Shown here piece after piece: positions 47,201-56,985 of a DNA stretch of 64,000 nucleotides. A model generated the notes under the pieces. That model was given only the letters and a program-made list of their open reading frames with translations. It ran no database searches and was not told where the DNA came from. Source of the DNA: Mytilus trossulus (Eukaryota; Mollusca; Bivalvia; Mytilida; Mytilidae); the NCBI RefSeq assembly GCF_036588685.1, contig NC_086378.1, forward strand, positions 80,927,127-80,991,126, in the 5' to 3' direction. The position numbers and the translations under genes were made by a program. The stretch's first letter is position 1. Each line of letters starts with the position of its first letter.

Positions 47201-50200
47201 TGACCTTTTGGATTATAGCTCTTCATCTTTTATATAAGCTTTGGATTTCAAATATTTTGGCCACGACTATCACTGAAGAGACATGTATTGTCGAAATGCG
47301 CATCTGGTGCAAGAAAATTGGTACCGTTAATTTTATTACTACCACTGGGTCGATGCCTCTGCTGGTGGACTATTAGTCCCCGAGGGTATCACCAGCCCAG
47401 TAGCCAGTACTTCGGTACTGGCATGAAAATACGGATTTATTGTGTTATTAAAATTTACTGTTACAAACTATTAGAAATTATTATAAATTAAGGAATGTAT
47501 CTCCCTCATGCAAAGCTCTGATTCCTTTCACGGATTTGGCTAAACTTTTTGGACCTTTTGGATTATAGCTCTTCATCTTTTATATAAGCTTTGGATTTCA
47601 AATATTTTGGCCACGAGCATCACTGAAGAGACATGTATTGTCGAAATGCGCATCTGGTGCAAAAAAATTGGAACCGTTAATTTTATTACTACCACTGGGT
47701 CGATGCCTCTGCTGGTGGACTATTAGTCCCCGAGGGTATCACCAGCCCAGTAGCCAGTACTTCGGTACTGGCATGAAAATACGGATGTATTGTGTTATTA
47801 AAATTTACTGTTACAAACTATTAGAAATTATTATAAATTAAGGAATGTATCTCCCTCATGCAAAGCTCTGATTCCTTTCACGGATTTGGCTAAACTTTTT
47901 GGACCTTTTGGATTATAGCTCTTCATCTTTTACATAAGCTTTGGATTTCAAATATTTTGGCCACGAGCATCACTGAAGAGACATGTATTGTCGAAATGCG
48001 CATCTGGTGCAAGAAAATTGGTACCGTTAATTTTATTACTACCACTGGGTCGATGCCTCTGCTGGTGGACTATTAGTCCCCGAGGGTATCACCAGCCCAG
48101 TAGCCAGTACTTCGGTACTGGCACGAAAATACGGATTTATTGTGTTATTAAAATTTACTGTTACAAACTATTAGAAATTATTATAAATTAAGGAATGTAT
48201 CTCCCTCATGCAAAGCTCTGATTCCTTTCACGGATTTGGCTAAACTTTTTGGACCTTTTGGATTATAGCTCTTCGTCTTTTATATAAGCTTTGGATTTCA
48301 AATATTTTGGCCACGAGCATCACTGAAGAGACATGTATTGTCGAAATGCGCATCTGGTGCAAGAAAATTGGTACCGTTAATTTTATTACTACCACTGGGT
48401 CGATGCCTCTGCTGGTGGACTATTAGTCCCCGAGGGTATCACCAGCCCAGTAGCCAGTACTTCGGTACTGGCATGAAAATACGGATTTATTGTGTTAGAA
48501 AAATTTACTGTTACAAACTATTAGAAATTATTATAAATTAAGGAATGTATCTCCCTCATGCAAAGCTCTGATTCCTTTCACGGATTTGGCTAAACTTTTT
48601 GGACCTTTTGGATTATAGCTCTTCATCTTTTATATAAGCTTTGGATTTCAAATATTTTGGCCACGAGCATCACTGAAGAGACATGTATTGTCGAAATGCG
48701 CATCTGGTGCAAGAAAATTGGTACCGTTAATTTTATTGTATATAATTTTACGTGTATCAAAGAAAAAATAATGTATCGCTTATTGTGTGCAATCCTATGA
48801 CTGTCCATACTCTTGAACTACTTTCTATTTATGTGTTTACATTATTACATATATCCAAGGGACAACTGCCGTCAAACTGATGTAGGTGCCTGTACATAAC
48901 CAATAACACGAGAAAAAATTCTATAGAAATTAAGCCTACATGTTGCGGGTGTAATATACACAAAACTTAGAATAAGGCCATTGTATACAAGTTTCATAAC
49001 AACAAAAAACAATTCGTCGAACCCTTTTTTGAACATCGTATTATATGTAACAAATGCAGTCAACAACAATTTTGTCGCCAAATCACAAACTGTAAAGATA
49101 CTAGTACTGAAATGTTTACCACCGTCTATACACGGATAAATAACTCATCAGTAAAAACTAACAACATAACAGAACAAATCAGTTACACTACAAATCGTGA
49201 TTGTAGGTAAAACATTAAGAAGCTGTTGCATCTGTATCAAAACGAAGGGCCGATTTTAAAATTACAGAAAAGGCAATAAAACATGAAGTAGTAACACATG
49301 GTGATCTATGACCAGCTGATGTAAGATGTTCTCCGGTTAAAATATATACATGTACATGTATTTTCTTGTCTTATCTTATAGACGATAAAACCTTAAAAGA
49401 CCAGGACAAATACAGTGTAACAGATATACATATTCAGAATGAGAAAATCACGATTTGAATTAGTTCGATATTATTTGGCTCCTTGACAAGTTACATGGTA
49501 TGGCACCTTGCATAAAGAATGTAAATGATAAAATGAAATCAATATAAAAAAATCAATAGTCATGGCCTTGCTTTTGTAGGAATACCTGTTCAAGGTATGA
49601 AAATAAATGATGTGACGTATTTTTATTTACTATAATTAGCATCTATCGGGCTATTTAAAACATGATTTACCTATCTTATCGAATGAAACAAATTGCCGGC
49701 AAATTGTCTCTACCTCTTTCCTGCTTACAAAACTGTGAATTTTTCGAGAAAAAAAAATTCTTTTCCCCTGAAGAGATTAACTTATCCGTATTTGGAACAA
49801 CTTTTTTGAATGGGATGACCGATAAAACTGAAATATTAAGTTCAGTTATTCTAGGTACAACCAATATATAAAAGACCCACTACTCAAGTATTGCAAAAAC
49901 TCCGCGCATATCCCACCCATTCATGAAGAGTCGAATAACAGAATGAAATAAATAAGGAATGATAAAAGACTGAAGCTATAATATCAAAATGACCCGATAT
50001 TGTATATCTTTTTTTATATTTCTTTAGATCTTTTTGTTTTGTTTTGTTATTTTCGTGTTATTCCAAATTTTTATTATCACGTTATAAATATCTTGTTTTT
50101 GTTGCAGATGATTTTAAAGAATCAACAACAGCTTCTATATTTAAACAGAGTTTAATAACAACTTCAACAAATACAACAAATAAAGGGAGAACTACGATAC

Positions 50201-50523
50201 AACCAACCAAAAGACAATCCATGACAATAAATACCACACAAACTCTAAATACAGCAGAACCATGCCAGTGCATGTGTACAGATATACCTTTAACAACAGA
50301 CCAAAGAGCTGAAATAGCAAGGAACATTTCAAAATACCTTTCTGTAGATAAAGAAATGTTATCGTCAACTATTCGGTCTAAGACGTCAGCTGAAGACTTA
50401 AGGCCATCTGCAGCTAGAATAGGATATATCGGAGTTTTGGTATTAGTTATAGTTTTTGGTGGACTCTTTTTTATAGATGTTTTCTCTTTTCTAAAATTAC
50501 TTTTTCGGCTCTATAAAGGCTAG
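41182..50523 (+). CDS. Membrane C-type-lectin-like protein 3 (4 exons, 289 aa)
   Basis: More diverged paralogue with the same exon plan: 41182-41239, 41766-41958, 44093-44295 and 50108-50523, phases 1, 2, 1, 870 nt, one stop. The signal peptide is residues 1-20. The lectin domain (26-148) has cysteines at 26, 40, 57, 125, 140 and 148. It carries EPD (118-120) and WDE (136-138), closer to a canonical calcium site than genes 1 and 2. The second half of the domain is six residues shorter than in genes 1 and 2. The Thr/Ser stalk contains CQCMC (204-208). The juxtamembrane block (AEIARNISKYLSVD, LSSTIRSKTSAEDLRPS) and membrane helix (about 257-275) are strongly conserved. The tail is short and lacks the CC pair. 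Intron 3 is 5.8 kb and holds the 350-bp satellite array. Confidence 0.85.
41766..41958 (+). CDS. Lectin gene 3, exon 2 (N-terminal half of lectin domain)
   Basis: The acceptor TATTATAG precedes GTTTTAATATATC, and the donor GTAAAC follows GATGTCGG. The exon is 193 nt. It encodes CTVGRPYVDNSYHACYWLV and ICQNDNGSLAVIPN. Confidence 0.85.
42150..42330 (-). repeat. Interspersed repeat, family A, reverse 5' part
   Basis: ACCACTGAACTAGTACAGTA, GGGGACAGCTGAATCACGCC, GTCGGGTTGTTGTCTCTTTG and CCGTTTCCATTCTCTATTTT are in reverse family order. It lies in intron 2 of lectin gene 3. Confidence 0.65.
43829..43990 (-). repeat. Dispersed family E fragment
   Basis: TGTGCGTTTCGTCTACAAAA is followed by GTTTAAAAGCTTAAATAAAG, TTGAAGAGCATTGCGCATTC and AATACAGCTAGGGTTATTTA, the block order of 39910-40080. 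The CTGATGA core is replaced by CTGGTTT and stem II is expanded, so the hammerhead-like core is lost here. Confidence 0.55.
44093..44295 (+). CDS. Lectin gene 3, exon 3 (C-terminal half of lectin domain)
   Basis: The acceptor TTCATTTTGCAG precedes AAATGAG, and the donor GTAAGA follows CGTTCGG. It encodes GTFYIGYKT, LLATLDGKEQTWAAWETGEP, KFWDEKC and MAICQRS. It is 203 nt, 18 nt shorter than in genes 1 and 2. Confidence 0.85.
45086..45170 (+). repeat. tRNA-like SINE head or tRNA pseudogene
   Basis: TAGCTCCACCAGTAGAGCA resembles a Pol III A box with a perfect GCTC/GAGC D stem, and GGTTCGAACC (45148-45157) is a consensus B box, at tRNA-like spacing. The anticodon and acceptor stems do not pair, so this is not a functional tRNA. 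It lies about 115 bp upstream of the satellite array. Confidence 0.5.
45303..45322 (+). other. TTCG-tetraloop hairpin of the satellite unit (10 copies, every 350 bp)
   Basis: GCCAGTAC, TTCG, GTACTGGC: a perfect 8-bp stem closed by the C(UUCG)G tetraloop, one of the most stable RNA loops known. It is present in all units of the array. The dispersed relative at 39884-40236 has GTCAGCAC, TTCG, GTGTTGAC in the same orientation, which keeps pairing through compensatory changes. Confidence 0.75.
45523..45561 (+). ncRNA. Hammerhead-like motif of the satellite unit (10 copies, every 350 bp)
   Basis: CTGAAGA, GACA, loop TGTAT, TGTC, GAAA, TGC, loop, GTG, then TA in this first unit; in the nine others the T at 45560 is C. 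The core fits CUGANGA and GAAA. Stem II (GACA/TGTC) differs from the dispersed copy (GTCT/AGAC) but pairs fully in both. Stem III is weak (two wobble pairs), and U16.1 is kept only in unit 1. Equivalent starts are 45873, 46223, 46573, 46923, 47273, 47623, 47973, 48323 and 48673. Stem I is not evident. Confidence 0.5.
49676..49862 (+). repeat. Dispersed family E fragment, forward
   Basis: TTACAAAACTGTGAATTTTTCGA, then TTTTCCCCTGAAGAGATTAAC and GTATTTGGAACAACTTTTTT, corresponds to the reverse complement of 40000-40110. The ends are decayed. It lies just upstream of exon 4 of lectin gene 3. Confidence 0.5.
50108..50523 (+). CDS. Lectin gene 3, exon 4 (stalk, membrane helix, tail)
   Basis: The acceptor TTTTTGTTGCAG precedes ATGATTTTAAAG; the stop TAG is at 50521-50523. 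It encodes DDFKESTTAS, a Thr/Ser-rich stalk, CQCMC, ISKYLSVDKEMLSSTIRSKT and the helix IGYIGVLVLVIVFGG. The open frame extends upstream into the intron (from 50044) but the acceptor marks the true start. Confidence 0.85.
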
Positions 50524-50894
50524 GAAAATGTGATAGTATAGCGAATTCATTATAGCTATTTTTATGCTGTCATAACGTTATGCAATATTAGGAAAAAACA
50601 ATCAATCAAATCAAAGGATTTGCATAAAAAAAATCTTGGAGAACATGATTTATATTGAGCATTGGCTGTCTTTCAATAACCATGAACACTATAAGATTGA
50701 TACTGCTTGTGTTTGCAATTTATTTTTGTGCTAAGTAACCATCTGAAGAGTTCTGGCATCTTGTGCACGTTTGTGTCTGAGGAAATAAATGTTAATCTTG
50801 CCTTTTTGCCCTTTCTTATTGATTTTGAACGTTTATTCTTATACTGTTGAACACCACTATCACCAATTTCCCCAATGGCTCCCTTATTAATCTT

Positions 50895-51940
50895 GCTATT
50901 CCTAAGGAAAGCAAAACACAGTTGTATTTTATATATCTCTACGCAAAGGGGAGTTTCTTTTGGCAGATTCTCTAATTTATGGTTCAATTCATCAGCAAAG
51001 CAAATGTAAAGTGTATTTTATATATCTGCCAGTCCAAAGAAATGTTCTTATGACAGGTTCCTTATTAATCTTTCTATTCCTCAGTAAAGCAAAACACAAT
51101 TGTACTTTATATATCTCTACGCCAAAGGAATTTTCATGTGCCCTAATTGATGGCTCTATTCATCAGGAAAGCAATACACAATTTTACTTTATACGTCTGC
51201 CTGTCCAAAGAAATGTTCTTATGGTTGGTTCCCTTACAAATCTTTCTATTCGTCAGGAAAGCAAAAGATAATATATCTGCCTGTCCAAATGAACTTTCTT
51301 ATGCTGGCTTTCCTAATTAATTGTTCTATTCCTCAGTAAAGCAAAAGAACTTTGCACTTTATATATCTGCCTGTCCATAATCATTTCCTTGTGCCGGGTT
51401 CCTTAATTAATGGTTCTTCAGTAAAGCAAAACACAATTGTACTTTATATGTTTGCCAGTCAAAGGTAATTTTCTTATGACGTGGTTTCTTATTAATTATT
51501 ATATTCACACAATAAAGTAAAACACAATTGTACTTTATATATTTGCTTTTCCAAGGGAATTTTCTTATACCGGCTTTTCTTTGTAATGGTTCTGTTCTCT
51601 CAGTAAAGTAAAACACAATTTTACTATATATCTGCCTGTCAAAAGCAATTTTCTCATGCCTGATTCCCGTATTAATCATTCTATTTCTCAGGAAAGCAAA
51701 ACACAACTGTACTTAATATATCTCCACACAAAAGGAATTTTCTTATGTCAGGTTCCCTGATTAATGCAAAGCACTTTATATATCTGCCTATCCGAACATA
51801 TTTTCTCATGCCAGGTTGCCTTTTTGATGGTTCTATCCCTCAGTAAAGCAAAACACAATTATATTTTATTTATATCCACGCCAAAGGAATTTTCTTAATA
51901 CATGATTCTGTATCTCAGTAAAGCAACTCACAATTGTGGG
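50895..51940 (+). repeat. Degenerate minisatellite, ~75-92-bp unit, ~13 copies
   Basis: Each unit has CAGTAAAGCAAAACACAATT-like sequence, GTACTTTATATATCTGCC, TGTCCAAAGAAATTTTCTTA and GGTTCCCTTATTAAT. Anchor positions are near 50904, 50991, 51082, 51167, 51255, 51334, 51418, 51510, 51601, 51690, 51765, 51841 and 51917. It starts about 370 bp after lectin gene 3. The small open frames across it are by-products. Confidence 0.8.
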
Positions 51941-51999
51941 CGTTTTGATAAGTGTATAAGGGAAAGATGTTACGCTAAACACGTTAAAGGTTCAATCAA

Positions 52000-52329
52000 T
52001 CATATTCCATATTCCATATTCCATATAAGAAAATGCCTGTGCCTAGTCAGGAATATAGCAGTTTTTATCCTTTCGTTTGATGTGTTTGCGCTTTCTGCTT
52101 TCTGCTTTGGTTATTTGATTTGGGACTTTCCGTTTTTGATTTTCCCTAGAGTTCAGTATTTTTGTGATTTTACTTCTTACCATATCATATTAAAACTTAA
52201 AAGAATAGTTTTACTGCTGGTTGTAATCCTCACGAGTTATTTTTCTTATTCACTAATGTTCCTTGGAATAGGGAAAGATCAAGTTAAGATTGTATGAAAT
52301 GTTCAGTACTAAAATAATCATCAAATTTG
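52000..52329 (+). repeat. Duplicated block a, copy 1
   Basis: Begins with tandem CATATTCCAT and contains a reverse family B repeat (AAATGCCTGTGCCTAGTCAG to TTTTTGTGATTTTACTTCTT), then unique sequence to ATAATCATCAAATTTG. It is nearly identical to 55083-55415. Confidence 0.85.
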
Positions 52330-52339
52330 AGAAATCTTG

Positions 52340-52602
52340 AATTAAATGCACCTGAACATTTCTTTTCCGTGTTTGGCTATAATATTGACCTTTTCGATTA
52401 CACTTTAACTTCAACGTTGATATTGACTTTTTAAATTCAAAATAGTAAAGTTTCGAGAATAAAATTTAAGTTGCCAAAATTCGTATTTGGCTTCAAATTT
52501 GTATATAGTATTGGCTCGATTGTCTCTGACGAGACATTATTTGTCATCTGGATTTAATTTCCTAGATAGTGTTGCCTCGTGCATCACATACGAGACTTTT
52601 TT
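52340..52602 (+). repeat. Duplicated block b, copy 1 (263 bp)
   Basis: From AATTAAATGCACCTGAACAT to ATACGAGACTTTTTT; near-identical to 58197-58459, with equal length. It contains a hammerhead-like remnant, CTGACGA, GACA, loop, TGTC (from about 52526), without the GAAA. Confidence 0.85.
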
Positions 52603-52682
52603 GTCGAAATGCGTATCTGGTAAAAACAGACGTGAACCATTTAGTTTTGTTATTGTTATTACTGAACATTAAGATTGTGTAA

Positions 52683-53455
52683 AAGAGAGGTGAAAGATAA
52701 CAAACTTTAAAGGGACTTTCAAACTCATTGATACAAAAACCTGACAACGCCATGTCTAAAACTTAAGGAAAAAGACTGACAAACAATAGTAGACAAGACA
52801 CAACATAGAAAACTAGAAAACAAAGCAACACGAACCCCACCAAAAACTGGGGATGATCTCAGGTGATCAGGAGACGTTAGCAGATCCTGCTCGACATGTG
52901 GCACCTGTCGTAGTGCTCATGTTATTACAAACCCAGTAAATAGTCTAATTTGGTAGAGGACATTTGTGAAAAAGGAACGAGATTATAATAACGACACAAG
53001 GAACATATCCGATATCATCTGTGAAAAGAATAATCAATAACGGTCTACCAACTCGTGATGTCGTCCGTAAAATTTACGAAGGGATGATTTCAACTTCATC
53101 TTTTGGAACTCTGCTTTTAAAAGATTTCTTGGGAGCAGGGATCCTCTATGAGGGAAATTATGATATGAAACACAAGACCGGGAATATAATATTAATTTGG
53201 AGTTATATACTCCGTATGCAGGCGCTTCTGGAATGTTGCTACATAGAAATGGAAAGTTGACAATTGGGAAGCTGTACTTTTATCGTATTTTTTTGTTTTT
53301 AACCGACCCCCATTGTCAATTTGTAAATGCAAGTCAAGATATGAGGAAAACTTAACTGTATCTTTTATATCCTTTAGCTCTAGTTTGAGGGAATAGGTGA
53401 GTTTAACATTGTTGCAAAACACGTCCTCCAAACGTAACACATATGTTGTCAATCA
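52683..53455 (-). mobile_element. RT retroelement 3' fragment (family C), decayed
   Basis: Minus-strand blocks SYLDLHLQIDNGGRLKTKKY, a decayed SNIPAAPAYG segment, and the 3' tail GAACCCCACCAAAAACTGGG (plus strand). It lies in the 1.5 kb absent from the second duplicate at 58459. Confidence 0.65.
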
Positions 53456-53574
53456 CGAAAGAAGAAGTGTACATAGAAAAATGTGAATTTCAAATATATA
53501 GGATAATTCATGTCCTCTGGATAGGTTGACATGGTGTCTCATTTAATTCATCTTATACTATGAAATTAAACATA

Positions 53575-53765
53575 AAATATCTTTAAAAAAAGACACAGAC
53601 AGACAAACAATAGTACACAAAACACAGCACAGAATACTAATGTATGGGCAACACGAACACCACCAAAAACTAGGGGTTGACTCAGGGGCTTCGGAAGGGT
53701 AACCAGATCCTGCTCCACATGTTGCACCCATCGTGTTGCTCATGTAAGTACAAACAGTCTAATTA
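53575..53765 (-). mobile_element. RT retroelement 3' tail (family C)
   Basis: ACAGACAAACAATAGTACAC, CACCACCAAAAACTAGGGGT and CAGATCCTGCTCCACATGTT match 2310-2440. Confidence 0.6.
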
Positions 53766-54146
53766 GGTAGGTTAAATTGTAAAACTGGGGTTTACACATA
53801 GTGAGGTTGTCATCTATGAAAAACGAATAAAATACTATTCTGGAATTATAATGCAAAGGACTTATTCATTCTGTCGTTTGATAATGTATTCATTGTGTGA
53901 AGTTCATTCTGTTAATATATCTGAGGAGCGTCAGCCCCGAAGATATGCTGATTTAAATAGAAGTAATGAATAAATATTTTATCCTTAACCTTGTTCTAAA
54001 AAGAGCAATGTGATAAAACAGAAAAAGTGGCATTCATATCTCAAATTATTATTTCAATATGCAGTTTTTGTATGGCAATATGAATCTTGCTTTTTACTGG
54101 TTTAATTGACAAAATCTGAACTTTTTGGTAATAACCAAACGGTTTT

Positions 54147-55079
54147 CATTTATATATGTAAACATCTATGTGACTGTCCCTCTGGTATCTTTCGTCCCTC
54201 TTCTATATATGTAAACGTTAGTTGTAAATTCGTGTCAGTGTGTTAAATAAAATACAAAACACTTTATAATATGAAAAATATATTTATTAAAAATGAATTT
54301 CTCCTCTCTATGCATAGAATAATCTATTGACATACATTTTATATAGAAAACCGTAAGGAACTTTATAAAAATACGAAATTGAAACATCTTTTAGATATGA
54401 CAGTTATAGCCATTTTTAATACTTTAATCAATTTATAGATGTAACATGATTATGGTCAATAAAATGTGTTGGGTCCATCGTCATAAATATAATTTCTACA
54501 AATAGATTTTTCCCATAGCTTTTGCAGATTGACGAAAGCAAATTTGATTTGTATGATTTATAATTTGGGAATACAATATAGGCATGTAAGGATAGACACA
54601 TATAAAGTAAAATAAATATTTCATTTTTGTTTGTCTTGTTTGTGTCAATTTTAAATGATTTAAAGTCCTGTCGATTGCTCTACTAGTCCTTTCAACAAAC
54701 ATAAGGAGTATGGATAATTTCCCTCTGTATGTAATTCTCTCACAGGGTCAAATTATTAACTTGTTTGAACCAACGAGACTTAATTATATTCTTCTAAAAT
54801 ATTTTCAACAATTTAACATACATCAATATGAAAACAAAGGAAATGGATAGATTACTTAAATTAAAGAGTCAAAATAACATACTTTTAACAGATTTAAAAT
54901 AATTTAACATACATCAATAGAAAAACAAATGAAATTGATAGATTACTAACATCAAAGAGTCTTAATACCATACTTCATATATGGTGTATAAATGAATGAC
55001 ATACAATCAGTACCTGTCCAGCAAAAACCCCAAGCAAACAGCAAAGGAACGGCGCTTTTGTTGCTGTTCTTCTTCTCAA
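54147..55079 (+). repeat. Duplicated block c, copy 1 (~930 bp)
   Basis: From CATTTATATATGTAAACATC to GCTGTTCTTCTTCTCAA; near-identical to 58460-59397. It starts with a family C tail scrap (GACTGTCCCTCTGGTATCTT). A shared 68-codon minus frame is AT-rich and shows no domain. Confidence 0.9.
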
Positions 55080-55082
55080 AGT

Positions 55083-55415
55083 CCATATTCCATATTCCAT
55101 AAAAGAAAATGCCTGTGCCTAGTCAGGCATATAGCAGTTGTTATCCTTTCGTTTGATGTGTTTGCGCTTTCTGCTTTCTGCTTTGGTTATTTGATTTGGG
55201 ACTTTCCGTTTTTGATTTTCCCTAGAGTTCAGTATTTTTGTGATTTTACTTCTTACCATACCATATTAAAACTTAAAAGAATAGTTTTACTGCTGGTTGT
55301 AATCCTCACGAGTTATTTTTCTTATTCACTAATGTTCCTTGGAATAGGGAAAGATCAAGTTAAGATTGTAAGAAATGTTCAGTACTAAAATAATCATCAA
55401 ATTTGGAGTAGGGGC
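55083..55415 (+). repeat. Duplicated block a, copy 2
   Basis: Near-identical to 52000-52329 and directly follows block c. Thus blocks a, b, c are followed by a second a, and b plus c recur 2.8 kb further on. Confidence 0.85.
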
Positions 55416-56149
55416 TTTAATGGCCTAAAATGGCCCCAGATTTACAAGATAATAAAAATTCTAACAGAGCAGATTTTTCTCCATAAATTATTAGAATATG
55501 AGTGAATGATTAAAAAAAAATGTTTTTATTTAACTAAAAAAGGTTCAATGACGTCACAATGGTAGGTGCAAATGACGTCATAATTGGGAAAATAAGCAAA
55601 AGTACCGAAAATTTGATGGTTTTACTAAATTTGGACCACCGCACCATGCTTGCACCAATTAGAAATTTTAACATTTTGATAAGTTCATACATATCAAACT
55701 TTGGATAAAAAATCTTTTTGGAGCAAGGTTGGTGCGATGGTTTATTTTATATGTTTCATAGCCAAGCGGAGCAATAAAAAGCTGAAATTTGCCGTCCAAA
55801 TTGGACCTTTTCATCTGACAAAGTTTAGTTAATACATTATTATGCCTACAGAAACTTTTTTTTTGTTTATGAGTGTAAAGTGTATTCCTAATTATATTTC
55901 CGTAAGTTTATCTACTTAGATTTCTTTTTAAAAAATCCGACAGCAACGAACTTCATGTGTAAGGGAGTCAATAACAACTTTGAGGACATTTTTTTTTAAT
56001 TATGAAATTTTTAGATAGACCTTCAATATAACAAAATCTGTACATTTCTTATGTTTCTGCTTATTATTTAAATTCAAAATTTGTTGTTTGAATGGGACAA
56101 TCTTCTCTTTCTGGTATTAGGGTCAGATCCATGATTTATGTAACGAAAA

Positions 56150-56173
56150 GGGGGGGGGGGGGGGGGGGGGGGG
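56150..56173 (+). repeat. Poly(G) run, 24 nt
   Basis: An uninterrupted run of 24 G on the + strand, preceded by AACGAAAA and followed by ATTTTAC. It can form a G-quadruplex. The length is prone to assembly error. Confidence 0.9.
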
Positions 56174-56789
56174 ATTTTACAATTTATAATTGGTGAGAAA
56201 CACGAGATTTATTTCAAAAATGAAACTACCTATATTCCAATTATGTGTGGGTAATGTGCATAGAGAACAAGTTCTATTAAATTTGATGGTAAAAAAACGG
56301 AAACGGCATAAGGTAGACTATTCCTATATCCGTATATACATGTATATATAAATAAGTATGTCTGAGCCAGCGACAACTCTACAACAGATTTATTCATTGG
56401 ATCACCAGCAGTGATGGTGATACATGGCTGTGTACATTATGTACATACAACTCGTCTAAACATCAACCCAACAATGTAAGATCTGTTAATTTGCAAATGT
56501 CTATATATATATATGGATAATTGACCTTTCCATGCATAGAAACAAGAGCCTGAAGTCTGTAAACATACTACATGTCTGTTACCTTTTTAAAGGTTATGTT
56601 TTGAATAGTTTTATAATCATGCGTAAAAATGAAGTGTATATTTTAAAATGTGACCCGGCTTTGTTGTTAAGCCCTATGTGTGGGCATTATATTTTCTGGT
56701 CTATGCGTCTATTCGTCCGTGTGTATGTCAGTCTGTTCGTCCGATTGTCCTTGTGTCTCGCTTCAGGTTTAAGTGTTTGGTCAAGGTAG

Positions 56790-56985
56790 TTGAATCTGAC
56801 ATCAGACTCAGACTTTTTTGAAGTAAATTTTACTGTGTGTATTGTGTGTTTGATATTTTTCTACTTTGCCTAGAGGTAAAGGGAGAGGGGGTTTGAGATC
56901 GCAAAAATAACATGTTTAAATCTGCCGATTTTTTGGGCCTGTCTTAACCTAGGCCAGGCCATTGTTAGTCTTGCGATTTGGGCAT
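56790..56985 (-). repeat. Interspersed repeat, family A, reverse 3' half
   Basis: AATCTGACATCAGACTCAGA, TTGCCTAGAGGTAAAGGGAG, GGTTTGAGATCGCAAAAATA and TTTTTTGGGCCTGTCTTAAC are the reverse of 4560-4740. Confidence 0.6.

Larger units (their letters stand above)
45286..48737 (+). repeat. Satellite array, 350-bp unit, ~9.9 copies, in intron 3 of lectin gene 3
   Basis: Near-identical head-to-tail units with an exact 350-bp period; the same 67-codon open frame starts at 45538 and repeats every 350 bp to 48338. Landmarks per unit: GTATCACCAGCCCAG, a TTCG hairpin, GAATGTATCTCCCTC, GGACCTTTTGGATTATAGCT, a hammerhead-like core, and ACCACTGGGTCGATGCCTCT. Units 1 to 4 alternate between two variants (type A: GCATG, CTCATG, CTTTTC, GAGCAT; type B: GCACG, CTCGTG, CTCTTC, GACTAT), a 700-bp higher-order period. 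Units 5 to 10 are more uniform. The repeated 67-codon frame is not thought to be a protein gene. Confidence 0.95.

Noticed and set aside
45538..48541. Nine identical-length 67-codon open frames spaced 350 bp apart
   Set aside because: They arise from the satellite unit; the sequence constraint fits RNA hairpins, and no signal, domain or dispersed coding homologue is visible.
45286..48737. CRISPR array
   Set aside because: Units are 350 bp, contiguous and without unique spacers, in an animal genome.
51902..52297. 131-codon frame with a near-identical 130-codon frame at 54996-55388
   Set aside because: Both lie in duplicated block a and are largely a reversed family B repeat; similarity follows from the DNA duplication, not coding constraint.
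54496..54702. 68-codon minus frame, repeated at 58809-59015
   Set aside because: Conserved only because block c is duplicated; no protein features.
52000..55415. LTR retrotransposon with block a as terminal repeats
   Set aside because: No TG..CA ends, primer-binding site, polypurine tract or gag/pol coding sequence between them.
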